Assembly (NCBI RefSeq): GCF_000027005.1
Contig: NC_012963.1
Location: 2,666,001-2,730,000 of the forward strand
Source: Komagataella phaffii GS115
Taxonomy: Eukaryota > Ascomycota > Pichiomycetes > Pichiales > Pichiaceae
Direction: 5' to 3'
Length of the DNA stretch: 64,000 nucleotides
Shown in pieces: positions 9,431 to 18,344 of the stretch (the stretch's first letter is position 1; each line of letters opens with the position of its first letter). Below the pieces are notes generated by a model. It was not told the origin of the DNA. It searched no databases and saw only the letters and a program-made list of their open reading frames with translations. The position numbers and the translations under genes are program-made.

Positions 9431-11731
9431 TCAATTGTAAATCTTGGATAGCCTATCGTTTACAAAGTTCAATATCCCATTGTAAGAACGATTAAACTCT
9501 CCATAATCCTGATATTCTGAGAAATCATTTGGCAATACATCTTGTAGACTGTCTTCTGTTACCAAGCTGTGGGTTTCTTGGGAATTCTTGGAGCTTTCGT
9601 GGTCACCATTACCAGTCAACAATAATAGGTGATCCAGCACCTTTAGCGACTCATCATCATTGAATAAATATTTTTTGGCAACTTCGGAATCACTGAGTCT
9701 CAGTTGACGGATTGCATTGCTCTTGTATAGAATTAACTCCTTAATGAAGTTGCTCAATAACTTCCCCTCCTCTGCATCGCCAGAACCAATTTTGTTTCTC
9801 GATTGTCTTGATTTAGTTTGAGTCTTCCCTGATTTGGGGGTAGGCTTGGAATCCACTAGCAGAGTGATCTTTGTTGAGGCCTCAGTAGGGCCCTTGTGTC
9901 TGGTTGACGGTTTCTGTTTCCCGTTCGCTCTTTTTGCAACTGGTTTTGGTGGGTTATTCTTCAGATCATCAGTGTCAGAATTCAAAATATCAGAAATGTC
10001 CGTTCTGGTCTTGGGTTCAGTCTTGACAGGGGATGATGCAGGAGATTCTGATGGAAATTCTTCTGCTGATTCGGTACCTTCTTCAAATGATTTCTCTGTC
10101 TTCCGTTTTTGCGTTCGCCTCTCTGGTTCTTTCCGTTTCTCTTTGAATTCCGTTTTGCGTTTCTTGCGCTCTTGGATCTTGTCCGTTGGATTCTGTAAAA
10201 AGACTTTTCTCTTATTTCGCATGTACTCTCCAAATGAAACCTCTAACGGCGTATCAGCGTCTATTTCATTTCTTTCCCCGTCTGCTGGTGCTTCGACTGG
10301 AGGTATCAACGATGAGATGATAGCATAAACTTCGGCCCTGTAGTCGGCGTTTTCAAGCGTGGAAGAGTACAACTGCGACAGATCGTAAAATTTGGCTCCC
10401 GAGGAAAGCTGAACGTAATAGTCTTCGCTTCCATCATCCTTTAGGTTTAAAATTTCATGCTGCGTGAATGGCAATTTTCTAATTGACTTGAATGATAGAT
10501 CCGACTCCATGAAAATGATTAGAATCCACAAGAACCTTTTCACTTTAACCTCGGGAGAAATATCGTCCGACGCAAACACTTCTTGAAATAAGCTTGGTTC
10601 AGTGTTATCACCTTTAAGAAATAATTTCCCTATCTGAATTTCCATGCTGGATAGGGAGAATATCAACGTTATAACGTTCAAGCCATTATGAATCGCAGTC
10701 TCAGAAGGAGTAATACCCTCACGCTCCTGAACGCGGCTTATTATCCCAGTAAAGAGCTCCTCTAGAGTCATAGGCTGGAATGAAGCGGTGTCATTGATTG
10801 ACTTCAATATAGATTTCAACCGAGGTGTATCGGGGAGGTTGACACAAGATTGAGGACTTTCGGTATCTCTGTTCTGAGAATCAGGTTCAGGTGAAAAACT
10901 GTGAAAATCTAAGCTATTTGGAGTTGATACAATTTCAGCTTCATTTGGTTTTTGTTCAGTTTTTATGGGGTCTAAAACATAGTATTCCCCCAGATATTGC
11001 GTTAACTTGGTAACTTGCAATGGGGGAATCGAGTGGTATGTCCGTAGTTGCGAGCGCATCTCGTAGTCAAAGTTGATTGTTGTGTTGAAACGGCCAAAGT
11101 TGACCAAGAAGCAAACGCAAACGACACACAGGGCGTAGTTAATATCCTCATCGATCCTTTGCCTAAGTGTTTTACTGAGACGATCTGATTTCAACAATGT
11201 GGCCAAGTAGAGCTCAAAAAAGTTCAAACTGCGACCGTCATGTTCTATTATGTCCCCAGATTCCGGGTCCTTGTATCTGTGGAAGAAACTGGGGAGTTTT
11301 AAATTTTCATCATTGGTGAAAATTCGGTGGTTGTTAATGAAAAGATGCATCAGAAACTCAAAACGGATGTCCTTCCGCAACAGTGGCTCCCCGTCAGCCT
11401 TTTTCAAATTTTTTGCCTTGGTTGTAGCCAATTGCTGACGGTGGAGAGCCTTGACTTTCCCCGCTGCATTGGAAGCTGGTGCCTCTGCGATTTCTGAATG
11501 TGTCAGAGGATCAACTGGATCACGAAGAGGCAGAGCAGTTGGCAATGTGCTTGAAGCTGAAGCATACTTGCCTTCTGAGTTAGCACTTACGTTATGAGTA
11601 GCAAGTTCCGAAGCCCCGTTCAGACCGCCGCTATCCGTGACTGGTTCGTCGTCCAAGAGACGATCAATTTTCATCGAGTCCCGATGCTGATCGTTAGACT
11701 TGATGCTGTCATACACAGGATCAAAAGACAT
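9431..11731 (-). CDS. IES1: INO80 chromatin-remodelling complex subunit, Ies1-like
   Basis: The first ATG of the frame (11731) gives 766 residues. A conserved block near residues 100-240 contains LKKADGEPLLRKDIRFEF and a helical segment ending in a cysteine- and valine-rich stretch; I recognise this as the fungal Ino eighty subunit 1 signature, mainly from the DGEPxxRKDIxxxFL motif. A second helical block lies near residues 310-470. The C-terminal third is highly charged, with Lys/Arg-Glu runs typical of nuclear proteins. Ies1 is a fungal-specific subunit of the INO80 nucleosome remodeller. In S. cerevisiae, SMX2 (YFL017W-A) and IES1 (YFL013C) are also close together, which supports the call. 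Without a profile search I hold this at moderate confidence. Confidence 0.68.
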   Translation of the reverse strand: MSFDPVYDSIKSNDQHRDSMKIDRLLDDEPVTDSGGLNGASELATHNVSANSEGKYASASSTLPTALPLRDPVDPLTHSEIAEAPASNAAGKVKALHRQQLATTKAKNLKKADGEPLLRKDIRFEFLMHLFINNHRIFTNDENLKLPSFFHRYKDPESGDIIEHDGRSLNFFELYLATLLKSDRLSKTLRQRIDEDINYALCVVCVCFLVNFGRFNTTINFDYEMRSQLRTYHSIPPLQVTKLTQYLGEYYVLDPIKTEQKPNEAEIVSTPNSLDFHSFSPEPDSQNRDTESPQSCVNLPDTPRLKSILKSINDTASFQPMTLEELFTGIISRVQEREGITPSETAIHNGLNVITLIFSLSSMEIQIGKLFLKGDNTEPSLFQEVFASDDISPEVKVKRFLWILIIFMESDLSFKSIRKLPFTQHEILNLKDDGSEDYYVQLSSGAKFYDLSQLYSSTLENADYRAEVYAIISSLIPPVEAPADGERNEIDADTPLEVSFGEYMRNKRKVFLQNPTDKIQERKKRKTEFKEKRKEPERRTQKRKTEKSFEEGTESAEEFPSESPASSPVKTEPKTRTDISDILNSDTDDLKNNPPKPVAKRANGKQKPSTRHKGPTEASTKITLLVDSKPTPKSGKTQTKSRQSRNKIGSGDAEEGKLLSNFIKELILYKSNAIRQLRLSDSEVAKKYLFNDDESLKVLDHLLLLTGNGDHESSKNSQETHSLVTEDSLQDVLPNDFSEYQDYGEFNRSYNGILNFVNDRLSKIYN

Positions 11732-12066
11732 TCTATAGTGTGAGAATAGAAGCTTGTGGCTCTGAAGAATGAAAGGAAAAGGCGGAAGAAGGAGAACGAG
11801 ACTTTGACGAGGAAAGGAGGAGAGAGGTCCAGGTGATCTGGTCGAAAGGTGAGGGTAAGCCCTGAGCCCCTTCCAAGGAAAGGCTAAAAGTGAAGATAAG
11901 TTCGCGACGGGCAGTATATGTTGGATCAGAGATGTTACACTCAAGAAGAGGGAAAAAAGAAAAAAAAATTAATCTCTGGAGAAATCGCGCCTCGTACCTA
12001 TCTCCAAAATAACCTACACCCATCTATACAGCAACGACACAGAGAACAACAAAACAGTAGCACAGC
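11732..12066. promoter_or_regulatory. Shared promoter region, IES1-like gene and YKT6
   Basis: This is a 335-bp divergent spacer. It contains purine-rich and A-rich tracts around 11945-11970 that are typical of yeast promoters. No ORF starting with ATG or RNA gene is seen. Confidence 0.5.
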
Positions 12067-12669
12067 ATGAAACTGTATTATTTAGGAGTGATCAAGACCA
12101 ACAGTGAGAAGGCAGTAGAGTTGAGCCACGCTAAGGATCTCTCTCAGTTTTCCTTCTTCGAAAAGAACGGAGTCTCACAATTTATGACCTTCTTTGCTGA
12201 AACGGTGGCCAAGAGAACTCCAGCCGGACAGAGACAGAGTGTCGAGGAAGGAAACTACATTGGACATGTTTACAGTCGATCTGAAGGTATTGCCTGCGTT
12301 TTGATAACAGACAAAGAGTATCCAGTTAGACCAGCGTATACGTTGCTGAATAAAGTCGCCGACGAGTATCTGGCAGTGCATCCACCATCGCAATGGGAAT
12401 CCGTTACGGTCACCACACCTTCATTGGCATATCCCGAGCTAGAACAGTATTTGCGCACCTACCAGGACCCATCTCAGGCAGACTCCTTGTCCAGAGTGCA
12501 GAAGGAGTTAGACGAAACCAAGATCGTCTTACATAAGACTATTGAGAGTGTGTTGCAGAGAGGGGAGAAATTGGATTCTCTGGTGGACAAGTCCGAAGCT
12601 CTAAGTTCCAGTTCTCGGATGTTTTACAAGCAGGCCAAGAAGACAAACTCTTGCTGTTTAATTATGTAG
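12067..12669 (+). CDS. YKT6: R-SNARE Ykt6
   Basis: At 200 residues, the length matches yeast Ykt6 exactly. Residues 1-130 form the longin domain (start [12 protein letters not shown]). Residues 140-195 are the SNARE helix, with zero-layer arginine Arg165 in [10 protein letters not shown]. The protein ends in Cys-Cys-Leu-Ile-Met: the last cysteine sits in a CaaX box for farnesylation and the one before it is the palmitoylated cysteine. There is no membrane span. Ykt6 acts in ER-Golgi, intra-Golgi, vacuolar and autophagosome fusion and cycles on and off membranes. The ATG is 336 bp from the divergent IES1-like start. Confidence 0.97.
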   Translation: MKLYYLGVIKTNSEKAVELSHAKDLSQFSFFEKNGVSQFMTFFAETVAKRTPAGQRQSVEEGNYIGHVYSRSEGIACVLITDKEYPVRPAYTLLNKVADEYLAVHPPSQWESVTVTTPSLAYPELEQYLRTYQDPSQADSLSRVQKELDETKIVLHKTIESVLQRGEKLDSLVDKSEALSSSSRMFYKQAKKTNSCCLIM

Positions 12670-13242
12670 TTTTAGGGAGGCAAGCCGTGACTTCTTATAC
12701 CGGTCACAGGAACAAGGTTACGAGGGGATTGCCGTTATGTGTGGGACACTTGCTGCCACCAATATATGAGTCTAATAGTCATTTTAATTAGCTTTCCGTC
12801 CTGGTGTCCTCCGCTCGTTGCGATGCTCTGCCATTTACCTGCTCACTCACCTTCGTCTCACAAAAAAAGCCATACCTATAAGATTATCGCGTGCCCTAAT
12901 AATATCCACTAGATGCATCGGGGATACTTTCCTCAATTTCCACCACCTTCTAGACTTTCACTGTCCATGCAAAGCAAAAAAAAATGGAAAAAAAAAAGTT
13001 TTCTTCCCACTCCCATACGACTTCAACCCTTCTTGCAGTAGAGTAATAAATTGCCACGTTGCAGGCCTTCATTCCCTCCTAGTGATCACTTCCCACCCAG
13101 AGGTTGTGCCTAGAATTTTTTCCTACCGAGGATCGACGCTACAACACCACTCATCACCCGCGACGCCATCCATCCATGCCCCTTGAGATGGATTCTTTCG
13201 TCCCTCTCTCTTTTTTTCCTTCCCCGGAGTACAAACCACCAA
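12670..13242 (+). promoter_or_regulatory. YKT6-VTS1 spacer and long VTS1 leader with overlapping uORF
   Basis: This 573-bp spacer has no gene of its own. It contains A-tracts near 12977-13003 and, close to the VTS1 start, C/T-rich sequence. An ATG at 13188 opens a 29-codon upstream frame ending with TGA at 13275-13277, past the VTS1 ATG at 13243 and in another frame. A scanning ribosome would meet this ATG first. Confidence 0.55.
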
Positions 13243-14628
13243 ATGTGCCAGAAAGAGTCGAAACTTCGCTTTACTGAGGACGAATGGGCAGATAACAACG
13301 CTTCAGCAGAGATCCAGCATCCTTCTGCCACTTCGGTACCAGCTTCGTCGTCGTCTCTGCTCCTTTCACCTGATGTCCAATCTCAGGCGAACATTGGGGC
13401 ATCACTAGGTTCGGGCATTCCTTTTGTTGAACCTCGAGATGGCATAGGCCTCCCAAGCCCTCTGTTGGCCTCATCAGGATCTGTGTTCTTGGATACGCCG
13501 CCTCAAAGACCCATTTCTTCCGTGGGGCTTGCCACCAGTCGCTTGCACGATCATGGTTTTGGAGGTCTGGCTGGATTTGATAGGTTTGGGGGTACCCCAA
13601 CTGGTAATGTAGCTGGTGCTACCACAACGAATTCAGGTTTTTCGGGCGACTTATTGGGATTCAATTCGTGGATCAAATCTTTGAATTCCAACGAGCAGAT
13701 CGTCGCTGTGGATCTTTTATTGTCCGATTTGAACCCAGATGTCCTTGCCTATGTCGAGGGAAAGTTTTCATCCAACTCCAATAATCTAGGTAGTTTGAAC
13801 TTACACTCTCAAAATCAGCAGTCACATCAACAGCAACAACAACAACAACAACAGCAGCAGCAGCTAAATTGGGACTCAAGACCGCACTCAGCAGGCCCTC
13901 TCCAGCAGCCCTACCAACTCTTCTCCCCTGTGGCTGACCCATCATATCTCCACAGGAGAGCTTTGCAGTTGCAGCTGCAAACTGATTCTACACATGGCCA
14001 TTATGGACACTCTTCCATAGGTCATACCATGAACTTTGACGATTTGACCAATCAAAATGTACTCAAGATGAACGCATTGAATACCATCACCTCCAGAAGC
14101 ACGTCTGATCTCAAGAAGCCTTCTCCCCCCTTGCATTCTGATGATGCACACGCTCGTGGAAGACTCCATCAACGTCAGCAACAATCTCATGGGGTGTCAG
14201 CATCTGTCCCCGCTGCACCAAGACCAGTCTCTGCTGTCAATGTTAATGGAACCCCCATGGCCCAATCATCAACAACGATGGCATCAACTGCCTCTTCAGA
14301 TGAAGACATTAAGAAAACAGAGTCCCTTCTCAAGTTAGCGTCACTCAACAGCGTGAATCACCCTCAAGCTCCTCCAGCTCCTCCAAAATCTCCCATGCCT
14401 CCTGATATTACCACTCTTCAGTTACTCAATAATATTCCAGCTTGGTTAAAAGCGCTCCGTCTACACAAGTATACAGAGATTTTGAAACACCTGTCCTGGA
14501 AGGTGATGGTGACTCTCAATGACGAAGATCTTGCCCAGCTAGGCATAGCTACCGTTGGTGCTCGCCGTAAGCTGCTCAAAGCTTTTGCCTTGGTTCGGGA
14601 ATGTCAGTTATCAGGCGAGATCGCCTAG
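13243..14628 (+). CDS. VTS1: SAM-domain RNA-binding protein Vts1
   Basis: The protein has 461 residues from the first in-frame ATG. The C-terminal 60 residues are a SAM domain: IPAWLKALRLHKYTEIL, then LGIATVGARRKLLKAF, where the basic GARRK segment binds the Smaug recognition hairpin. A second conserved helical block lies at about residues 148-180 (LLGFNSWIKSLNSNEQ and following). Residues 196-207 are an uninterrupted run of 12 glutamines in a disordered region. Vts1 is the yeast Smaug homologue: it binds hairpins in mRNAs and recruits deadenylation factors, destabilising the transcripts in the cytoplasm. Sequence before 13243 is open in frame but has no ATG. An overlapping upstream ORF may lower translation. 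VTS1 and PDE2 are neighbours in S. cerevisiae as well. Confidence 0.92.
   Translation: MCQKESKLRFTEDEWADNNASAEIQHPSATSVPASSSSLLLSPDVQSQANIGASLGSGIPFVEPRDGIGLPSPLLASSGSVFLDTPPQRPISSVGLATSRLHDHGFGGLAGFDRFGGTPTGNVAGATTTNSGFSGDLLGFNSWIKSLNSNEQIVAVDLLLSDLNPDVLAYVEGKFSSNSNNLGSLNLHSQNQQSHQQQQQQQQQQQQLNWDSRPHSAGPLQQPYQLFSPVADPSYLHRRALQLQLQTDSTHGHYGHSSIGHTMNFDDLTNQNVLKMNALNTITSRSTSDLKKPSPPLHSDDAHARGRLHQRQQQSHGVSASVPAAPRPVSAVNVNGTPMAQSSTTMASTASSDEDIKKTESLLKLASLNSVNHPQAPPAPPKSPMPPDITTLQLLNNIPAWLKALRLHKYTEILKHLSWKVMVTLNDEDLAQLGIATVGARRKLLKAFALVRECQLSGEIA
13828..13863 (+). repeat. CAA/CAG trinucleotide repeat (polyglutamine)
   Basis: Twelve consecutive glutamine codons within VTS1, CAA in the first part and CAG in the last. 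Tracts of this kind vary in length between strains; this one lies in a disordered linker. Confidence 0.95.
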
Positions 14629-14720
14629 ATCCACACGCTATACATATGTCCGGCACATAGAGTAGACTATTTTTATATAAAGAGACTCAACCTTTTTCCT
14701 TCTCACAACTACTAAACACA

Positions 14721-14903
14721 ATGTTGTCTCGTTTCAGGCCGTTTCATTTCATGTACGTGCGCCTAAATTTACTACTTACTCCTTCCAGATTACTTCCTCG
14801 CGACGTTTCCTCATCCTGCTGCGACAAGACGAAGGCTACAGGTTTATTGTCCCTCCCCATTTCTTTTCTTATCTATCATGATTTACAACTTGATAACGCT
14901 TGA
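14721..14903 (+). promoter_or_regulatory. Upstream ORF overlapping the PDE2 start
   Basis: An ATG at 14721 opens a 60-codon frame that runs 26 bases past the PDE2 ATG at 14878 in a different frame. Its product resembles no family I know. It lies in the 249-bp spacer between VTS1 and PDE2 and so is probably in the PDE2 leader. A GTACGT that could serve as a 5' splice site and a later TTCCAG occur inside it, but splicing them does not join the upstream ATG to the PDE2 frame. Confidence 0.45.
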
Positions 14904-16560
14904 CAAAGCAAAACCCTGTGTTTCACCAAAGGTTGTAAAAGAGGGCGGCAATCTCTGCATTAGGGCAGATTTTTCTTCTTTCAGTTCCCTGCTCCGTTAT
15001 CTTACTACTAGGGCATCGTACTCCTACGATGAAGCTTCGGGCCAGATCCGATCTAACACTTCGGAAGACGATTTTCTCCATTCATTTGCCATTCTAATCA
15101 ATACATTTGACCCTGATGTTGCCAGTGGCAAAAAGTCAACGCATAGTGAAAAGATTTCGTTGGACTCTATAGATCTTAGCCGCCAAGCAGCACTTGTTAA
15201 GGCCCACTTCCACCACCTCAGTCCAGTGGTTATACAATATTCTGATCCAGAAGGTGCTGGACCTGCTTGGAAGGCTGCTTGTAGTGAAGCGAAGACGAGA
15301 ACGGCCGGTATAGACCCTTATCTGAGATCAAGATTAACTCGTGTGCGGTTGTGGACAGAAGTGCATCCAATTTATGAGCCAAGCGAACATCCCAACAAGT
15401 CTCTCCCTGAGCTTCCCTCGGAGTTGAATACCATGCAACGATGTAAAGATAATGTTTTCACAGAAACTGTTCCATTAGACGAATATCAACTTTTTGTCGA
15501 TCTGTTATCGAAGGAAATTCCTTATACAGACTACTTGAAATTGAGAGAATCATCATTCGATTATTCAGAATTAATCCATAAATGGGGTTTTGCTGCGGTG
15601 GACCTGACTATTGATGAACTTTTACGCTGCGCATATATCATGATTGATACTTCTATTGATCTCCTTACTGCTTCATACCCACATTTGTCACATTTGATGC
15701 CTAAACATCGATTGTGGAGTTTCATTTTCCACCTTAGAGATAACTACCGATTGGGAAACCCCTTCCATAATTTCAGGCATGCTACAGACGTAATGCAGGC
15801 CTCTTATTTTTTTCTTGCCAAGCTGAAAGCGTCGACGTCTTTATTCAATACGTTTTCCTCGTTAAATGCATTACTTTTGGTGGTCGCTTCATTGGGCCAT
15901 GATATCGGTCATCCTGCGGTTACGAATCAGTTTATGAATAAGTACGATGTTCCAGTCGCACAAGCTTTTAACAATCAATCTGTACTGGAAAACTTCCATG
16001 TTACTCAGTTCTACCAAATTTTACAAGTGTACTTCCCTGATTTGTTAGGAACAATTGAGAATATTGACTGTGGCAAAGTAATGAAAGAAGCAATTTTGGC
16101 CACAGATATGTCATGTCATTTTGAATATTTACAGAAGGCAAAGGATACTAAAGACCCGACTAAGATCTCGTCTTCTCTACTTGTCTGTTTGCTAATCAAG
16201 GCTGCTGATATTTCCAACGTTGCACGTCCCCTACCTATCTCAGTCAAGTGGGGCATTTCCCTCAACGACGAGTTTGGCGAGCTAGCGCAGTTGGAGCTTT
16301 ATTTACAGAAGAAGGCATTTAAAGATTTTAGTGCTAGAGATCCTTTACTGGTTGATCGTTGGAGATCGATTACACCTGAGACTGCTATCGAATGGTTCCC
16401 AATGTTAGCAAACTCTCAGTTATTTTTCATCAATACGTTTGGGAGAGACTTTTTCCATACAATTGGTAACATGGCGCCAGAATTGTCATTTCTCCCCGCA
16501 ACTTTAGATCAAAATGTTACATTTTGGGAGGCTAATAAGTTGCCAACCTCATCAAGCTGA
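14878..16560 (+). CDS. PDE2: High-affinity cAMP phosphodiesterase Pde2
   Basis: This 560-residue class I cyclic nucleotide phosphodiesterase (HD superfamily) has the metal ligands in place: HNFRH at residues 297-301, LGHDIGHP with His341, Asp342 and His345, and a downstream ATDMSCHFEY plus KAADISNV segment carrying the last metal aspartate. The N-terminal 200 residues are the divergent fungal Pde2 region. The enzyme hydrolyses cAMP to AMP and limits protein kinase A signalling. It is slightly longer than the S. cerevisiae protein (526). The ATG at 14878 gives a short beta strand (IYNLITL) resembling the start of the family. The frame is also open upstream without another ATG. Confidence 0.93.
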   Translation: MIYNLITLDKAKPCVSPKVVKEGGNLCIRADFSSFSSLLRYLTTRASYSYDEASGQIRSNTSEDDFLHSFAILINTFDPDVASGKKSTHSEKISLDSIDLSRQAALVKAHFHHLSPVVIQYSDPEGAGPAWKAACSEAKTRTAGIDPYLRSRLTRVRLWTEVHPIYEPSEHPNKSLPELPSELNTMQRCKDNVFTETVPLDEYQLFVDLLSKEIPYTDYLKLRESSFDYSELIHKWGFAAVDLTIDELLRCAYIMIDTSIDLLTASYPHLSHLMPKHRLWSFIFHLRDNYRLGNPFHNFRHATDVMQASYFFLAKLKASTSLFNTFSSLNALLLVVASLGHDIGHPAVTNQFMNKYDVPVAQAFNNQSVLENFHVTQFYQILQVYFPDLLGTIENIDCGKVMKEAILATDMSCHFEYLQKAKDTKDPTKISSSLLVCLLIKAADISNVARPLPISVKWGISLNDEFGELAQLELYLQKKAFKDFSARDPLLVDRWRSITPETAIEWFPMLANSQLFFINTFGRDFFHTIGNMAPELSFLPATLDQNVTFWEANKLPTSSS

Positions 16561-16760
16561 AGAGTAGGAAAGCTCACCGTGTAGTCGCTGCGTCAGACCG
16601 AACCCTTCGCGATTAGTTGTCGCCAAGTCATAACAGAGTCACCTCTCACCGAGTCAACAGGAAGCTACCATTTATATATATTCAACACAGACCACTCACA
16701 GAACCTCTTATCACCTTTGATCGCACCCACATACACACAAGCGTGCCAATACCATACAAC

Positions 16761-17288
16761 ATGTTAGCCCCACTAAGAATAGCTGTGCGCCCAATGCGCC
16801 CTGTTGCTGCCGCATTGGGCTCCCGAATTTTGCGTTTCAATTCCACCGTTGCTCAAGCAAACTCTCTTAATCCAAGCGCTGTACCTTTCAAGTTTTCTGA
16901 TTCTGTCACTGTTCGTTACACCCGTGAACACGAATGGTTGGCAAGTCATCCCGATGGAACTGCATTTGTGGGAATTACCAAATACGCAGCTGATGCGCTT
17001 GGAGATGCTACATTTGTGGAAGTCCCTGAAGTTGGAGATTCTGTCCAAGTCGGTGACTCTATTGGATCCGTCGAGTCAGTCAAATCAGCCAGTGAAATTT
17101 ACACCCCTGTGGATGGAGAGATCTTGGAAGCCAACGACGAGTTGACCAGCAACCCTGCATTAATTAACAGCGATCCGTTGGGAGAGGGATGGATAGCCAA
17201 GCTCAAAGTCACAGATCCTGACCAACTGCTGGACGCTGAACTGTTTGATATCGATGCTTACGTCAAGTTTTTGCAGGAGGAAAGCTAA
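16761..17288 (+). CDS. GCV3: Glycine cleavage system H protein, mitochondrial
   Basis: The protein has 175 residues from the ATG at 16761; longer in-frame openings upstream lack family similarity, and a TATA-like TTTATATATA lies at 16671-16680. The N-terminus is a mitochondrial presequence (Arg-, Ala- and Ser-rich, no acids in the first 25). The mature part is a lipoyl domain: YTREHEWL, GITKYAADALGD, then the lipoylation site ESVKSASEIY with Lys108, and DPLGEGWIAKL. The H protein shuttles the aminomethyl group between the P, T and L proteins of glycine decarboxylase in the matrix. It converges on BOL1, with stop codons about 54 bp apart. Confidence 0.96.
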   Translation: MLAPLRIAVRPMRPVAAALGSRILRFNSTVAQANSLNPSAVPFKFSDSVTVRYTREHEWLASHPDGTAFVGITKYAADALGDATFVEVPEVGDSVQVGDSIGSVESVKSASEIYTPVDGEILEANDELTSNPALINSDPLGEGWIAKLKVTDPDQLLDAELFDIDAYVKFLQEES

Positions 17289-17341
17289 TGGGGAAACGTC
17301 AAGTTTTTTACTGTATAATTAATTATCTAACTTATATTAAA

Positions 17342-17662
17342 TTACAGATCTTTAGGATCTTTTTCCCATTCCGTTGGAGTTTTCGTTTTCAGTTGCACAG
17401 CATGGACTCCTTTCTCCTTTATTTCTTCGTCTAATAGCGTGTAAACCATTCTGTGTCTTGCTGGCAGCGCTTTTCCTGCGAAGGCATCTGACACTATCGT
17501 CAACCTGAAATGTGATTCGGTTACATTGGTAGCACCCCTCAAGCCGGCATGATGAGCGTGTTTGGACGAGTCATTTTTCACTGCCAAATGTACCGGCTGA
17601 AAGGCACCAGTAATTTTTGTCTTGATGGCCTGTTCTATCGGCTTACTCATGCTCCTTATCAT
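17342..17662 (-). CDS. BOL1: Mitochondrial BolA-like protein
   Basis: This is a 106-residue BolA-fold protein. The signature is NDSSKHAHHAG followed by ESHFRLTIVSDAF and ARHRMVYTLLDEEI, the typical helix-loop-strand core with the conserved histidine. An ATG four codons downstream (17650) is an alternative start and would give 102 residues; yeast Bol1 has 110. Mitochondrial BolA proteins work with monothiol glutaredoxin in passing iron-sulfur clusters to particular clients, notably lipoyl synthase. It faces GCV3, whose product must be lipoylated. The two genes are also adjacent in S. cerevisiae (YAL044W-A and YAL044C). Confidence 0.9.
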   Translation of the reverse strand: MIRSMSKPIEQAIKTKITGAFQPVHLAVKNDSSKHAHHAGLRGATNVTESHFRLTIVSDAFAGKALPARHRMVYTLLDEEIKEKGVHAVQLKTKTPTEWEKDPKDL

Positions 17663-17880
17663 CAATCTTCAGCTGTGACAGTGATTCTAACTCCGTCTAA
17701 GATGATTTCGAATGATTATATAACCATCCTTCACAATAGTAGTGTACTGATTGATAAGAGGCAGAACCCTTCGCCCCAGTGTGACAAATTCCATATTTAG
17801 CTCGGCCACTCCTGGAACTATCAAATCGCTGTTTCCTACCGAAGTTATCAGTTACACACAGACACAATCAACTCAGAAAG

Positions 17881-18213
17881 ATGTCTTCTTCAGTCCCATA
17901 TGACCCATATATCCCTGCACAGGGCTCCGAAGCGGCCGCCCCTAAGACACAGGACATCCAGAATCAGATCGACGCTACAGTCGGCATTATGAAAGACAAC
18001 ATCAACAAAGTGGCACAACGAGGCGAACGTTTGGAGTCGATCCAGGACAAAGCTGACAGTCTGGCTGTTAATGCTCAAGGTTTCAGACGAGGTGCTAACA
18101 GGGTGCGTAAACAAATGTGGTGGAAAGACATGAAGATGCGTATGTGTATCATCCTGGGAATCGTGATTTTGCTGATTGTTATCATCGTTCCTATTGTTGT
18201 TCATTTCACATAA
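17881..18213 (+). CDS. SNC2: Exocytic R-SNARE (synaptobrevin Snc1/Snc2)
   Basis: This 110-residue protein has a short disordered N-terminus and one R-SNARE helix at about residues 26-85 with zero-layer Arg47 ([11 protein letters not shown]). The conserved [15 protein letters not shown] juxtamembrane segment follows, and the last 20 residues are a transmembrane anchor of Ile, Leu and Val. It drives fusion of post-Golgi secretory and endocytic-recycling vesicles with the plasma membrane. Only one copy is seen here, against two (SNC1, SNC2) in S. cerevisiae, each next to a class V myosin as here. The symbol could equally be SNC1. Confidence 0.95.
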   Translation: MSSSVPYDPYIPAQGSEAAAPKTQDIQNQIDATVGIMKDNINKVAQRGERLESIQDKADSLAVNAQGFRRGANRVRKQMWWKDMKMRMCIILGIVILLIVIIVPIVVHFT

Positions 18214-18344
18214 TTGTCAGAGTCTGTCTCAATCAAGGATAATGTGTATTATTTCTTGGATATATATAACTGGTTGGCGTTGATGTACGTAGCTTAGTAT
18301 CTAATGGTGTATGCTTCTTTTGTTCTTCTTTTGTACGTGCTCCT

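Noticed and set aside
9834..10328. 164-codon plus-strand frame antisense to the IES1-like gene
   Set aside because: It mirrors the Lys/Glu-rich part of the sense gene; Ser/Phe-rich shadow product with no family features.
12818..13186. 122-codon opening upstream of VTS1
   Set aside because: It begins without ATG and has no protein-like pattern.
16617..16760. N-terminal extension of GCV3
   Set aside because: The added residues resemble no targeting signal, while the ATG at 16761 starts a good mitochondrial presequence of normal length; a TATA-like element lies inside the extension.
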